The notes beneath the pieces are model-generated. The model did not search any database, was not told the DNA's origin, and saw only the letters and a list, made by a program, of their open reading frames with translations. A stretch of DNA of 64,000 bases, from NCBI RefSeq assembly GCF_019602855.1, contig NZ_CP080767.1:1116001-1180000 (forward strand). Direction: 5' to 3'. The translations under genes were made by a program, and so were the position numbers. Source of the stretch: Cupriavidus pinatubonensis (GTDB lineage Bacteria; Pseudomonadota; Gammaproteobacteria; Burkholderiales; Burkholderiaceae). This document shows, one piece after another, positions 49,377 to 61,220 of this stretch (positions within the stretch are counted from its first letter, which is position 1; each line of letters opens with the position of its first letter).

Positions 49377-49481
49377 GGTGGCGAGATTGTAAACTTCCGG
49401 CTGGCCGGCGCCAGCCTGGCGTGTGGCGCGGGACACCTGCGCCACCGCCCCGTGCGCTTTCCCGAAACAACAGGAACCCTC

Positions 49482-51459
<1,978 letters not shown>

Positions 51460-51471
51460 CCGCGTACGGCT

Positions 51472-52305
51472 ATGTGGATCGACACCCATTGCCATCTCGA
51501 TGCCCGTGAATTCGATGCGGATCGCGGCCGGGTTGCCGACGCCGCCGAGGCCGCCGGCGTAACCGGCATCGTTGTGCCGGCCGTGGCGGTGTGGAACTTC
51601 GACACAGTTCGCACGCTGGCCCGGCAGGATGAACGCTGCGTCTATGCGCTCGGCATTCATCCGCTATGCTCGCCGGGCGCGGCGCAGGCCGATGTCGATG
51701 CGTTGCGCAGGGAGGTGGCGGCCTCGATGTCTGATCCTCGCTTCGTCGGCATCGGCGAGATCGGACTCGACTTCTTTGTCGCCGGTCTCGATGTCGACCA
51801 CCAGACCTGGCTCTACATCGAACAGCTCAAGATCGCGCGCGAATTCGACCTGCCGGTGCTGCTGCACGTGCGCAAGTCGCAGGACCAGGTTGGCGCGCAA
51901 CTGCGCAAGCTCGGGGTGCGGCAGGGGATCGCACACGCCTTTAATGGCAGTCATGAGCAGGCACGCCGCTTTATCGACCAGGGGTTCAAGCTCGGCTTTG
52001 GCGGCAACGTGACGTTCAGCCGCGCGCGGCAGATCCGCCGGCTCGCCACCGAGTTGCCGCTTGACGCGCTGGTGCTGGAAACCGACGCGCCCGATATCGC
52101 GCCCGCGTGGCTGTCCGACGACCAGTTCGGGGAGCAGCACAAGGCCCGGAATACGCCTGCCGAAGTGGCTGGCGTCGCACGGGTACTTGGGGAGTTGCGA
52201 GAGATGGAGCCGGATGCTTTGGCGCAAGCCATGTGGCGCAATTCGGTCGCCGCGCTGCCCCGCCTGGCGGCATTCGCCGAGGCGATGGCGCCGGCCGGCG
52301 CCTGA
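51472..52305 (+). CDS. TatD family metal-dependent DNase
   Basis: A 277-residue TIM-barrel hydrolase. The metal ligands are shown by MWIDTHCHLD at the N-terminus, the Glu in GIGEIGLDFF, His in VLLHVRKSQ, GIAHAFNGS and the C-terminal Asp in LETDAPDIAP. Family members are 3'-5' DNases in repair and DNA turnover. It is in the lolE-lolD-tatD-comEC unit. Confidence 0.92.
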   Translation: MWIDTHCHLDAREFDADRGRVADAAEAAGVTGIVVPAVAVWNFDTVRTLARQDERCVYALGIHPLCSPGAAQADVDALRREVAASMSDPRFVGIGEIGLDFFVAGLDVDHQTWLYIEQLKIAREFDLPVLLHVRKSQDQVGAQLRKLGVRQGIAHAFNGSHEQARRFIDQGFKLGFGGNVTFSRARQIRRLATELPLDALVLETDAPDIAPAWLSDDQFGEQHKARNTPAEVAGVARVLGELREMEPDALAQAMWRNSVAALPRLAAFAEAMAPAGA

Positions 52306-52396
52306 CATTTCCGACACCAACTTCTGACACGCTGACAAGCTTTTCACGGCAAGGCGAGGGTACAACGATGGCCCTCTGAACTTGCCGGGGAGCTTC

Positions 52397-54799
52397 GTGC
52401 GCCTGATCCTGCTGGGTTTCGTGGTCGGCTGCTGGGCCTTGCAGCGGCAGGGCTCGCTGCCTGCGTACAGCGCGCTGGGTTTCGCCTCTGCCGCACTCGC
52501 AATCCTCGTCGTCTGGCTGGTCCGGTACGGAGGCAACAAGCGGCTCGCACACGGACTCGCGATTCTGGTGGCGGTCTCAGTGGGCTTCTGCTGGGCGGCG
52601 TGGCGCGCGCATTCGCGCATGGGCGACTGGCTGCCCACGCAGCTGGAGGCGCGCGATATCGAGGTGACCGGCGTGGTCTCCGGCCTGCCTGCCGAACTGT
52701 CGCCCGGCGCCCGCTTTGCCTTCACGGTCGAGGCCGCGCAGCACGGCGAACACGTGCCGGCCCGCGTGCAGCTGAGCTGGCGCGAGGCCACGCCTGAGCT
52801 ACGCCCCGGCCAGCGCTACACCTTCACGGTGCGCTTGCGTCGTCCGCGCGGGCTCGCCAATCCCCACGGTTTCGACTACGCATACTGGCTGCTGGCGCAA
52901 GGCTATGGCGCGACGGGTTACGTGCGTACCGTCCACAACGGGCCGCAGGAAGCGGCGCACGAACGGATCGCATGGCGCATCGGGGCGCAACGTGCCACGT
53001 TGCGCGACCACATCCGCGCCGCGCTGCCCGCGGACGCCCGTTTCGCGCCGGTGCTTGTGGCGCTCGTCGTCGGCGACCAGCGCGGCATCGATGGCGATGA
53101 TTGGCTGCTGTTCAATCGCACTGGCATCGGCCACCTCGTCAGCATTTCCGGACTCCATATCACGATGATCGCGGGCTTTGCCGCGGGCCTGGTGCAATGG
53201 GCGTGGCGGCATTCATTCGGGTTAGGCCGCCGTCTGCGCCGGCCGTTGCCGCTGTGGTGTCCGGCGCGGCAGGCGGCGCTCGTTGCGGCAGTGCTCGCGG
53301 GGCTGGGATACGGCCTGATCGCCGGTCTGCAAATTCCGGCACTGCGTACGGTGGCCATGCTGTCCATCGCCGCGCTGGCCGCGTGGAGCGCTCGGACGCC
53401 ACCGGCATCGATGGTGCTCGCGTGGGCGGCTTTCGTCGCGCTGCTGCTGGACCCGTGGGCGGTGACGCAACCGGGGTTCTGGTTGTCGTTCGGTGCGGTC
53501 GGCGTGATCTTCCTGGCGGCATCGCGTCCTCACGTGCCGGTGCGCGGGTGGTGGCCACGCATACGCGCGGCGCTCCTCTCCGCAGCGCGCACGCAATGGG
53601 CTGTAACGGTCGGTCTGGTGCCGCTGACGTTGCTGCTCTTCCGGCAGTTTCCGGTCATTTCCCCGATTGCGAATGCTGTTGCCATTCCCGTGGTCAGCAT
53701 GTTCGTCACGCCGCTTGCGCTGCTCGGTGCGGTGGTACCGATGACGCTGGCCGCGCCATTGCTGGTGTTGGCGCATGGGGCGCTGGCGTGGCTGGTGCTT
53801 GTGCTGCAGTGGCTGGCATCGTCCGAGTGGGCGGTCTGGGAGACGGCGCAGGCCGGCGTGCTGGAAACGGTGTTGGCGCTGGCTGGCACGCTCATCCTGC
53901 TGGCACCTGCCGTGTTCGGATTGCGCATACGGCTGCACGGGGTGCTGTTGATCCTGCCTATGGTGGTCGCGCGCGGCGACGATGTGGCGCATGGCGAATT
54001 CCGGGCCGCGATGCTCGATGTCGGGCAGGGCACCGCGGTGCTGGTGCAAACGCGCGCGCACGCCTTGCTTTACGACGCCGGGCCAGCCTATGCCTCCGGG
54101 GGCAGCGCCGGAGCGCAGGTCATCGTGCCCTATCTGCGCGCGTTCGGCATACGCAGGCTCGACCATTTGATGGTCAGCCACGAAGATGCCGACCACGCGG
54201 GTGGCGCGCGCCACGTCATCGATGCCGTGTCCGTCGATATCCGGTCCACGGCCGCGCCGGCCGGCCATGCGCTGCTTGGCAAGGCCGATTGGGTGGCATG
54301 CGTGGCGGGCGAGCACTGGGAGTGGGATGGCGTCCATTTCACGGTGCTGCATCCCGACGCCGGGCAATCGCGCGATGCGGCGATCGGGAGCAATGCGCGC
54401 AGCTGCGTACTGCGCGTGGACAACGGCCGCCATAGCGTGCTGCTGACTGGCGATATCGGCAAGGCGGAAGAGCGTGAACTGGTCGAGCGGATACCTGCGG
54501 AGAGGCTGCGTGCCGATGTCCTAGTCGTGCCGCACCATGGCAGCGGCACCTCATCCAGTTCCGAGTGGCTCGCGGCCGTCAGTCCCGGCGCGGCGGTGTT
54601 CCAACTTGGCTACCGCAACCGTTACCAGCATCCGCGCGCCGATGTCTGGCAGCGCTATGGCGATGCCGGCATCCTGCGCTACCGCACGGACGAAACTGGC
54701 GCGGTCACGATGGTCACGCAGGGCGGGGCCTACTCGATGGAAGCGTTTCGCCAGACCGAGCGTCGCTACTGGCGTGAGGCGCCTGCGGCGCCGCGCTAG
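52397..54799 (+). CDS. comEC: ComEC/Rec2 DNA-uptake channel protein
   Basis: Carries transforming DNA across the inner membrane. The 800-residue protein has an N-terminal hydrophobic region with a DUF4131 OB-like domain and a multi-helix Competence domain (about 210-500). A C-terminal metallo-beta-lactamase domain holds the metal motif HEDADHAGG and FRAAMLDVGQGTAVLVQTRA. The likely start is GTG 52397 (MRLILLGFVV) because GGGGAG lies 4 bases upstream; a TTG at 52382 is in frame. No other com genes are near. Confidence 0.92.
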   Translation: MRLILLGFVVGCWALQRQGSLPAYSALGFASAALAILVVWLVRYGGNKRLAHGLAILVAVSVGFCWAAWRAHSRMGDWLPTQLEARDIEVTGVVSGLPAELSPGARFAFTVEAAQHGEHVPARVQLSWREATPELRPGQRYTFTVRLRRPRGLANPHGFDYAYWLLAQGYGATGYVRTVHNGPQEAAHERIAWRIGAQRATLRDHIRAALPADARFAPVLVALVVGDQRGIDGDDWLLFNRTGIGHLVSISGLHITMIAGFAAGLVQWAWRHSFGLGRRLRRPLPLWCPARQAALVAAVLAGLGYGLIAGLQIPALRTVAMLSIAALAAWSARTPPASMVLAWAAFVALLLDPWAVTQPGFWLSFGAVGVIFLAASRPHVPVRGWWPRIRAALLSAARTQWAVTVGLVPLTLLLFRQFPVISPIANAVAIPVVSMFVTPLALLGAVVPMTLAAPLLVLAHGALAWLVLVLQWLASSEWAVWETAQAGVLETVLALAGTLILLAPAVFGLRIRLHGVLLILPMVVARGDDVAHGEFRAAMLDVGQGTAVLVQTRAHALLYDAGPAYASGGSAGAQVIVPYLRAFGIRRLDHLMVSHEDADHAGGARHVIDAVSVDIRSTAAPAGHALLGKADWVACVAGEHWEWDGVHFTVLHPDAGQSRDAAIGSNARSCVLRVDNGRHSVLLTGDIGKAEERELVERIPAERLRADVLVVPHHGSGTSSSSEWLAAVSPGAAVFQLGYRNRYQHPRADVWQRYGDAGILRYRTDETGAVTMVTQGGAYSMEAFRQTERRYWREAPAAPR

Positions 54800-54811
54800 C
54801 GCAAGCCGGCG

Positions 54812-55765
54812 TCAGCTCGCGGTGCGAGCGCGTGCAGGCGACGCCGTCTTGCGCCGGGGCGCCGGCTCTGGCGTATCAGCTTCCTGTGGCGCCCGCGCCG
54901 GCTCGGCGCCGCCAATGCGGCGCTCGCGCAGATGGGCCTTCGCGCGCTGCAGGCCCGCGGCGACGGTGTCGGCGCGTTCCAGCGCCACGCCGGCCGCAAG
55001 CACGTCGCCGAGCACGAGGTGGCAGATGCGCGAGGTCATCGGCGTATAGACCTCGCTGTCCTCCTCCACATCCGAGAACACGCAGACATCGGCCAGCTTC
55101 GCGAGCGGTGAGCCGCTGTGCGTGAGCGCCAGCACGCTGGCGCCGCTCGAACGCGCCAGCGTGGCGGCGGTCAGCATGTCCCACGTGCGGCCGCTGTTGG
55201 ACACCAGTACTGCCACGTCGCCAGGCCCGAGCAGCGCGGCGGACATGCTGAATACGTGCGGATCGGAGTAAGCCGTGGTCGGCATGCCCAGCCGGAAGAA
55301 CTTGTGCTGGATATCGAGCGCGACAATGCCGGAATTGCCGCAGCCGTAGAACTCGATGCGGCGCGCACCGGCCAGCAGGCGGATGCCATGCTCGATCTGG
55401 TCCGCCGACAGCGCATTGCGCACGCTCATCAGCGTGGCGATGGTGCGGTCGAACACCTTGCCGGCAATGTCGGCCGGGCCGTCTTCGGCCTTCACGTCCT
55501 GGTGGACGAACGGCGTGCCGCCGCCTACGTTTTGCGCGAACTGCAGCTTGAATTCACGGAAGCCGTCGTAGCCCAGCGCCGCGCAGAAACGCGCAATGGT
55601 CGGCTGCGACACGCCGGCCCGCTCGGCCAGTTCCGGCATCGAAAGCCGGATCACGCTGGCGCCGTGGCGGGCCACATAGTCGGCCAGGCGGCGTTCGGAC
55701 GGGCGGAGCGTGTCGTAGACGGCAAGGATTCGGTCGCGCATGACGGTGGCGGGTGTCGCCGGCAT
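54812..55765 (-). CDS. hexR: Transcriptional regulator HexR (RpiR family)
   Basis: Repressor of Entner-Doudoroff and central-carbon genes, released by 2-keto-3-deoxy-6-phosphogluconate. The 317-residue protein has the RpiR HTH (SMPELAERAGVSQPTIARFC, about residues 50-70) and a C-terminal SIS domain with GCGNSGIVALD and VLVSNSGRTWDML. The tail is long and basic (about 290-317). The start is ATG 55765. It faces edd across about 210 bases that hold two identical-pattern palindromes. Confidence 0.94.
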   Translation of the reverse strand: MPATPATVMRDRILAVYDTLRPSERRLADYVARHGASVIRLSMPELAERAGVSQPTIARFCAALGYDGFREFKLQFAQNVGGGTPFVHQDVKAEDGPADIAGKVFDRTIATLMSVRNALSADQIEHGIRLLAGARRIEFYGCGNSGIVALDIQHKFFRLGMPTTAYSDPHVFSMSAALLGPGDVAVLVSNSGRTWDMLTAATLARSSGASVLALTHSGSPLAKLADVCVFSDVEEDSEVYTPMTSRICHLVLGDVLAAGVALERADTVAAGLQRAKAHLRERRIGGAEPARAPQEADTPEPAPRRKTASPARARTAS

Positions 55766-55774
55766 AAATGGGAA

Positions 55775-55789
55775 TGTAGATATTCTACA
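55775..55789. promoter_or_regulatory. HexR operator in the hexR leader
   Basis: TGTAGATATTCTACA, arms TGTAGA and TCTACA around three bases. It lies 9 bases before the hexR ATG and follows the HexR-type pattern, so autoregulation is likely. Confidence 0.75.
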
Positions 55790-55910
55790 ATCCGAAGGGC
55801 TGCGGAACACAGATGATTCTGTTGTTCTGTCGCTAGGGATTTCCCGTATTCAAGGGGGTTACTGAGTGATTGTGATGTAAGCAAGGCTGCGAGTGAGGTT
55901 TTTCTGTCGT

Positions 55911-55930
55911 TATAATGTAGAAAATCTACA
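55911..55930 (+). promoter_or_regulatory. edd promoter -10 with HexR operator
   Basis: TATAAT at 55911-55916 is a perfect -10 box; no convincing -35 is at the right distance. Overlapping its last base, TGTAGAAAATCTACA (55916-55930) repeats the operator pattern seen in the hexR leader, so repression of edd by HexR is expected. Confidence 0.75.
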
Positions 55931-55976
55931 TGCCAGAGGCGGTCAGTCGCCCGGGTTTCTAAAGGAACGTTCATCC

Positions 55977-57848
55977 ATGCCCCACGCCGTCCATGCCGAA
56001 ATCCTTGCCGTAACCCGGCGCATCACCGAGCGCAGCCGCGCCAGCCGCGCGGCCTACCTGGCGCGCTGCGAACGCGCCCAGGCAGAGCTTGGCCCGCTGC
56101 GCGGCCTCTCGTGCGCTAACCTGGCCCACGGCTTTGCCGCGCTGCCGGCGCATGACAAGCTGAAGCTTCGCGTCGAACACGCGCCGAACCTCGGCATCGT
56201 GACGGCCTACAACGACATGCTGTCGGCGCACCAGCCGTACGAGCGCTATCCCGACGTGATTCGTGAGGCCGCACGTGCCGTGGGCGCCGTGGCGCAGGTT
56301 GCCGGCGGCGTGCCGGCGATGTGCGACGGCATTACGCAGGGCAACCCGGGCATGGAGCTGTCGCTGTTCTCGCGCGATGCAATTGCCATGAGCACGGCGG
56401 TCTCGCTCTCGCACAACACCTTTGACGCCGCGGTGATGCTTGGCGTGTGCGACAAGATCGTGCCGGGGCTGGTCATGGGCGCGCTGCAGTTCGGCCACCT
56501 GCCGGTCGTGTTCGTGCCGGCCGGGCCGATGGCGAGCGGCCTCCCGAACAAGGAAAAGGCGCGCGTGCGCCAGCTTTATGCGACCGGCCAGGTTGGCCGC
56601 GAAGCCTTGCTTGAAGCCGAGTGCGAGGCCTACCACAGCGCAGGTACGTGCACGTTCTACGGCACCGCCAACAGTAACCAGTTCCTGATGGAAATCATGG
56701 GCCTGCACCTGCCCGGTGCAGCCTTCGTCCACCCGGACAGCGGCTTGCGCGATGCCCTGACCGCAGCGGCGGCGCAGCGCGCGCTGGCGCTGTCGGCGCG
56801 AGGCACTGAATACATGCCGATGGCGCGCATCGTCGACGAGCGTGCCGTCGTCAATGCGATGGTCGGCCTGCTGGCCACCGGCGGTTCCACCAACCACACC
56901 ATCCACCTGGTCGCCATGGCGCGTGCCGCGGGCGTGCTGATCGACTGGGACGATTTCGACCGGCTGTCCGGCATCACGCCGCTGCTGGCGCGCGTGTATC
57001 CGAACGGCTCGGCGGACGTGAACCATTTCCACGCCGCGGGCGGCACGGGCTTTGTGATCGGCCAGCTTCTGGAGGCCGGGCTCCTGCACGAGGACGTGCA
57101 GACCGTCGCCGGCCCGGGTCTCGCGCGCTACACGCAGGAGCCGGTGCTGGCCGATGGCGTGCTGCGCTGGCGCGATGGCGCGAGCACCAGCGGCGACGCG
57201 CAGGTGCTGGCCACGGCGGCGGAGCCGTTCTCCGCCGAAGGCGGCCTGCGCCTGATGCAGGGCAACCTGGGGCGCGGCGTGATCAAGGTGTCCGCCGTGG
57301 CGCCGGAGCACCGCGTGGTCGAGGCGCCGGCGCGCGTGTTCGATTCGCAGGAAGCGCTGCAGGCAGCCTTCAATGCAGGCGAGCTCAACGGCGACGTGGT
57401 AGCCGTGGTGCGCTTCCAGGGACCCAATGCCAATGGCATGCCCGAATTGCATCGCCTCACGCCCGTGCTTGGTGCGCTGCAGGACGCCGGCCACAGCGTC
57501 GCGCTGGTGACGGACGGGCGTATGTCCGGTGCATCGGGCAAGGTGCCGGCGGTGATCCACGTCGGCCCCGAGGCGCTGGCTGGCGGCCCGCTGGCCCGGG
57601 TGCGTGACGGCGACCGCGTGCGTGTGGACGCCGTTGCCGGCACGCTTGCCTGGCTTGGCGATCCGGCGGAATTCGCCGCGCGTTCGGTCGCGCCCGCGCC
57701 GGACGATGGCTTCGCCCAGTTCAGCGTCGGCCGGGGGCTGTTCGGCCTGTTCCGGCGCCACGCGCGCAAGGCGGAAGAGGGTGGCAGCGCACTCGACCTG
57801 TCCGAAGCCGACGCCGTTCCCGCGGCGACGCATTCCGTCGCACAATAG
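55977..57848 (+). CDS. edd: 6-phosphogluconate dehydratase
   Basis: First enzyme of the Entner-Doudoroff pathway: makes 2-keto-3-deoxy-6-phosphogluconate. The 623-residue enzyme of the IlvD/Edd family has cluster ligands in [28 protein letters not shown] and [15 protein letters not shown], and the late motif [23 protein letters not shown] 55977 ([10 protein letters not shown]) follows AAAGGA. It is divergent from hexR and 145 bases before gntK; no eda gene is in this window. Confidence 0.95.
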   Translation: MPHAVHAEILAVTRRITERSRASRAAYLARCERAQAELGPLRGLSCANLAHGFAALPAHDKLKLRVEHAPNLGIVTAYNDMLSAHQPYERYPDVIREAARAVGAVAQVAGGVPAMCDGITQGNPGMELSLFSRDAIAMSTAVSLSHNTFDAAVMLGVCDKIVPGLVMGALQFGHLPVVFVPAGPMASGLPNKEKARVRQLYATGQVGREALLEAECEAYHSAGTCTFYGTANSNQFLMEIMGLHLPGAAFVHPDSGLRDALTAAAAQRALALSARGTEYMPMARIVDERAVVNAMVGLLATGGSTNHTIHLVAMARAAGVLIDWDDFDRLSGITPLLARVYPNGSADVNHFHAAGGTGFVIGQLLEAGLLHEDVQTVAGPGLARYTQEPVLADGVLRWRDGASTSGDAQVLATAAEPFSAEGGLRLMQGNLGRGVIKVSAVAPEHRVVEAPARVFDSQEALQAAFNAGELNGDVVAVVRFQGPNANGMPELHRLTPVLGALQDAGHSVALVTDGRMSGASGKVPAVIHVGPEALAGGPLARVRDGDRVRVDAVAGTLAWLGDPAEFAARSVAPAPDDGFAQFSVGRGLFGLFRRHARKAEEGGSALDLSEADAVPAATHSVAQ

Positions 57849-57993
57849 TCGGGCCTGGGGCCTGTATCACCGCAATTTTTTTGAATCCCCGGGCGGCGCA
57901 GCCGCCGTCCGGCACCTGCGCGCCGTTTGCCAGCGCGCGGGCTACCGACAAGGATGGGGCAAACCATCCGACACCATGATCGATGGAGCAGAC

Positions 57994-58500
57994 ATGATCT
58001 ATATCCTGATGGGCGTTTCCGGCAGCGGCAAGTCGACGGTCGGCGAACTGCTCGCGACACGCCTGGGCTGCGCATTCCATGACGCGGACGAATTCCACAG
58101 CGCCGCAAACAAAGCCAAGATGCATGCGGGCATCCCGCTCACGGATGAGGACCGCTGGCCGTGGCTGGCGGCCATGCGCGCGGCCATCGACGCTGCCCGG
58201 GCCGAAGGCCGCACCCATGTGTTCACCTGCTCGGCGCTGCGCCAGGTCTACCGCGACCGCCTGACGCCGCCGGACGGCGGCGTGGTGTTCGTCTACATGA
58301 AGGGCGACGCCCAGTTGATCGGCTCGCGCCTGTCTGCGCGCACGGACCACTTCTTTAACCCGGCACTGCTGGAGAGCCAGCTCGAGACGCTCGAAGAACC
58401 CCATGGCGCGCTCGTGCTCGATATCCGGCAGTCGCCGGAAGCGCTGGTCCAGGCCATCCTCACCGACGGCGAGCGGCACCGCGTCGCCGCCGCGCGCTGA
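57994..58500 (+). CDS. gntK: Gluconokinase
   Basis: Phosphorylates gluconate to 6-phosphogluconate, the substrate of Edd. It has 168 residues with the P-loop [16 protein letters not shown] at the N-terminus, [20 protein letters not shown] and TDEDRWPWL, all typical of GntK. ATG 57994 (MIYILMG) is preceded by GGAG; an upstream in-frame ATG at 57976 has no ribosome binding site. Gluconate use thus feeds directly into the edd gene before it. Confidence 0.94.
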   Translation: MIYILMGVSGSGKSTVGELLATRLGCAFHDADEFHSAANKAKMHAGIPLTDEDRWPWLAAMRAAIDAARAEGRTHVFTCSALRQVYRDRLTPPDGGVVFVYMKGDAQLIGSRLSARTDHFFNPALLESQLETLEEPHGALVLDIRQSPEALVQAILTDGERHRVAAAR

Positions 58501-58515
58501 CAGCGCGGTGCACCG

Positions 58516-58535
58516 CCTGCCAGGACCTTGGCAGG
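58516..58535 (+). terminator. Possible terminator after gntK
   Basis: CCTGCCA and TGGCAGG pair perfectly with a six-base loop, 16 bases past the gntK stop. Only CATCTTGCTT follows, a weak U run, so termination is possible but not certain. Confidence 0.45.
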
Positions 58536-58725
58536 CATCTTGCTTAACCCGTTTCCGTGCTGCGCAACCGCACGAGCTTGCGGCTTTCGCTGGCACAAGT
58601 ATGCTGAAAGGGCCAGTCACTCGACAGCTGTACAGCCAGGAAAAACAAGGGGGCGGCGGTTCCGGTGGGAGGCCGGGAGGCCAGGCGACCAGGACGTCCC
58701 CCATTTCACGGAGGGAAGGGCCATC

Positions 58726-60198
58726 ATGGCGGCGCGCTTTTTCGACGAGATGCTGGATTGGCGGGATGGCGATACCCCGGTCATCCAGGCGGGGCAGGCA
58801 TTGCCGGGCGGTGTGGTACGGCCGCACTACCGGCACTTCACGGACTGGCTGGCGCGGCAGTCCGAGAACACGATGGCCAACAAGCGCGCCGAGGCGGACC
58901 TGATCTTCCGGCGCGTGGGCATCACCTTCGCGGTCTACGGCGACAAGGACGAATCCAACAGCGGCACCGAGCGGACCATTCCGTTCGATGTGATTCCGCG
59001 CATCTTTCCCGCCAGCGAGTGGGCCACGCTGGAAAAGGGCCTGCGCCAGCGTGTGGCGGCGTTGAACCGCTTCATCCACGACATCTACCACGGGCAGGAC
59101 ATCATCCGCGCGGGCGTGATTCCGCCGGACCAGATCTACAACAACGCCCAGTACCGTCCCGAGATGCTTGGCGTCGACGTGCCGCGCGACATTTACGCGC
59201 ACGTGGCCGGCATCGACGTGGTGCGCGCCGGCGAGGGCGAGTTCTACGTGCTGGAGGACAACCTGCGCGTGCCGTCGGGCGTGTCGTACATGCTCGAGAA
59301 CCGCAAGATGATGATGCGCTTGTTCCCGGACCTGTTCGCGCGCAATCGCGTCGCGCCCGTGGCCCACTATCCCGACCTGCTGCTCGACATGCTGCGCGGC
59401 GTCTCGCCGCAGGCCATCAGCGATCCGACCGTGGTGGTGCTGACCCCGGGGATGTACAACTCCGCGTACTTCGAGCATGCGTTCCTCGCACAGCAGATGG
59501 GCGTGGAACTCGTGGAAGGCAGCGACCTGTTCGTCGAGGACGATCACCTGTTCATGCGTACCACGCAGGGCCCGCAGCGCATCGACGTGATCTACCGGCG
59601 CGTGGATGACGACTTCCTCGACCCACTCGTGTTTCGGCCTGATTCCGCGCTGGGCGCGGCCGGTCTGCTGTCGGTCTATCGCGCGGGCAACGTGACCATC
59701 TCCAACGCCATTGGCACGGGCGTGGCCGACGACAAGTCGATCTACCCGTACGTGCCCGACATGATCCGCTTCTATCTCGGCGAAGAGGCCATCCTCAACA
59801 ACGTGCCGACCTATATGTGCCGGCGCCCGGACGACCTGCAGTACGTGCTCGACAACATGGCGGACCTGGTGGTGAAGGAAACGCACGGCGCGGGCGGCTA
59901 CGGCATGCTGGTGGGGCCGGCGGCAACGCGCGCGGAGATCGATACCTTCCGCGAGGTCGTGAAGTCGCGGCCCGAGCAGTACATCGCGCAGCCGACGCTG
60001 GCGTTGTCGACGTGTCCGACGTATGTGGAATCGGGCATCGCGCCGCGCCATATCGACCTGCGTCCGTTCGTGCTGTCGGGGCGCGAGGTGCGCATGGTGC
60101 CGGGCGGCCTCACGCGCGTAGCGCTGCGCGAAGGCTCGCTCGTGGTGAATTCCTCGCAGGGCGGGGGGACCAAGGACACGTGGGTGCTGGAGCGCTGA
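58726..60198 (+). CDS. Circularly permuted ATP-grasp protein (COG2308 type)
   Basis: A 490-residue protein of the circularly permuted ATP-grasp group, predicted to join a peptide or amino acid to a carboxylate at the cost of ATP. Visible patterns include GVDVPRDIYAHVAGIDVVRA, EFYVLEDNLRVPSGVSYMLEN, VVKETHGAGGYGMLVGP (glycine-rich nucleotide loop) and a C-terminal SQGGGTKDTWVL. GGAGGG precedes ATG 58726. It begins a conserved set with the alpha-E, transglutaminase-like and Anbu genes; its substrate is not known. Confidence 0.88.
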   Translation: MAARFFDEMLDWRDGDTPVIQAGQALPGGVVRPHYRHFTDWLARQSENTMANKRAEADLIFRRVGITFAVYGDKDESNSGTERTIPFDVIPRIFPASEWATLEKGLRQRVAALNRFIHDIYHGQDIIRAGVIPPDQIYNNAQYRPEMLGVDVPRDIYAHVAGIDVVRAGEGEFYVLEDNLRVPSGVSYMLENRKMMMRLFPDLFARNRVAPVAHYPDLLLDMLRGVSPQAISDPTVVVLTPGMYNSAYFEHAFLAQQMGVELVEGSDLFVEDDHLFMRTTQGPQRIDVIYRRVDDDFLDPLVFRPDSALGAAGLLSVYRAGNVTISNAIGTGVADDKSIYPYVPDMIRFYLGEEAILNNVPTYMCRRPDDLQYVLDNMADLVVKETHGAGGYGMLVGPAATRAEIDTFREVVKSRPEQYIAQPTLALSTCPTYVESGIAPRHIDLRPFVLSGREVRMVPGGLTRVALREGSLVVNSSQGGGTKDTWVLER

Positions 60199-60238
60199 AC
60201 GCGCCCGCCGCCAGCACCGCATTGCGAGGAGAACCAAC

Positions 60239-61192
60239 ATGCTGAGCCGCACCGCCGACCATCTGTTCTGGATGGCGCGCTATACCGAACGCGCAGAGAA
60301 CACCGCGCGCATGCTGGATGTCAACTACCAGACCTCGCTGCTGCCGCAGTCCGCGGAAGTGGCGGAGCAGGGCTGGTGGGCCATGCTCGACATCTCGGAG
60401 CTGACCAACGCTTTCGATCACAAGTACGGACTGCTCACGCGCGACGACGTGATCGACTTCATGGTGCGCGACATGACCAACCCGTCGTCGATCATGAGCT
60501 GCCTGCGTGCCGCGCGCGAGAACGCGCGCGCGGTGCGCGGCTCGCTGACGACCGAGGTCTGGGAAACCGTCAACACCACCTGGCTCGATGTACAGCGCAT
60601 GATCGCGGACGGCGAGTTGCAGGAAGACCCGTCGCGCTTTTTCGAATGGGTCAAGTTCCGTTCGCACCTCGCGCGCGGCGTGCAGTTCGGCACCATGCTG
60701 AAGGACGATGCGTTCCATTTCATGCGGCTCGGCACGTTCCTGGAACGCGCGGACAATACCGCGCGGATCCTCGACGTGAAATTCCAGGCGTCGGGCAGCG
60801 ACGACAGCGACCCGAACCGCGAGCAGAACGACTTTTATCACTGGGCAGCGGTGCTGCGCTCGGTGTCGGGCTTCGAGGTCTACCGCAAGGTCTACCGCGC
60901 GGTGATTACGCCGCAGCGCGTGGCCGAACTGTTGATCCTGCGCCCCGACATGCCGCGTTCGCTGGTGTCGAGCATGGACGAGGTCGTGGCGATCCTGGCG
61001 ATGGTCTGCAACCACCAGTCGGGGGAGACCGAGCGGCAGGCTGGTAAACTGCATGCCGACCTGAAATTTGCCCGCATCGACGACATCTTTGCCGTCGGCC
61101 TGCACGCCTTCCTCACGAGCTTCCTGGAGCGCATCGGCGACATTGGCAACGGCATCAGCCGTGATTTCCTGGTGCCGCTGCAGGCGGCCTAG
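60239..61192 (+). CDS. Alpha-E domain-containing protein (COG2307 type)
   Basis: A 317-residue, mostly helical protein starting MLSRTADHLFWMARYTERAE, the classic alpha-E N-terminus, with charged ExE-rich helices (FLERADNTARILDVKF). No catalytic motif is known for the family; it always travels with COG2308 ATP-grasp proteins and is presumed a partner. It lies 40 bases after that gene and 28 bases before the transglutaminase gene. Confidence 0.9.
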   Translation: MLSRTADHLFWMARYTERAENTARMLDVNYQTSLLPQSAEVAEQGWWAMLDISELTNAFDHKYGLLTRDDVIDFMVRDMTNPSSIMSCLRAARENARAVRGSLTTEVWETVNTTWLDVQRMIADGELQEDPSRFFEWVKFRSHLARGVQFGTMLKDDAFHFMRLGTFLERADNTARILDVKFQASGSDDSDPNREQNDFYHWAAVLRSVSGFEVYRKVYRAVITPQRVAELLILRPDMPRSLVSSMDEVVAILAMVCNHQSGETERQAGKLHADLKFARIDDIFAVGLHAFLTSFLERIGDIGNGISRDFLVPLQAA

Positions 61193-61220
61193 GCGCCGTG
61201 AACACCGCAAGGAGGGCCTT

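Noticed and set aside
55971..57845. 624-codon minus-strand frame opposite edd
   Set aside because: Shadow; edd on the plus strand has all family motifs.
57721..60252. 843-codon minus-strand frame opposite gntK and the ATP-grasp gene
   Set aside because: Shadow of clear plus-strand genes; no recognisable motif and no plausible start signal.
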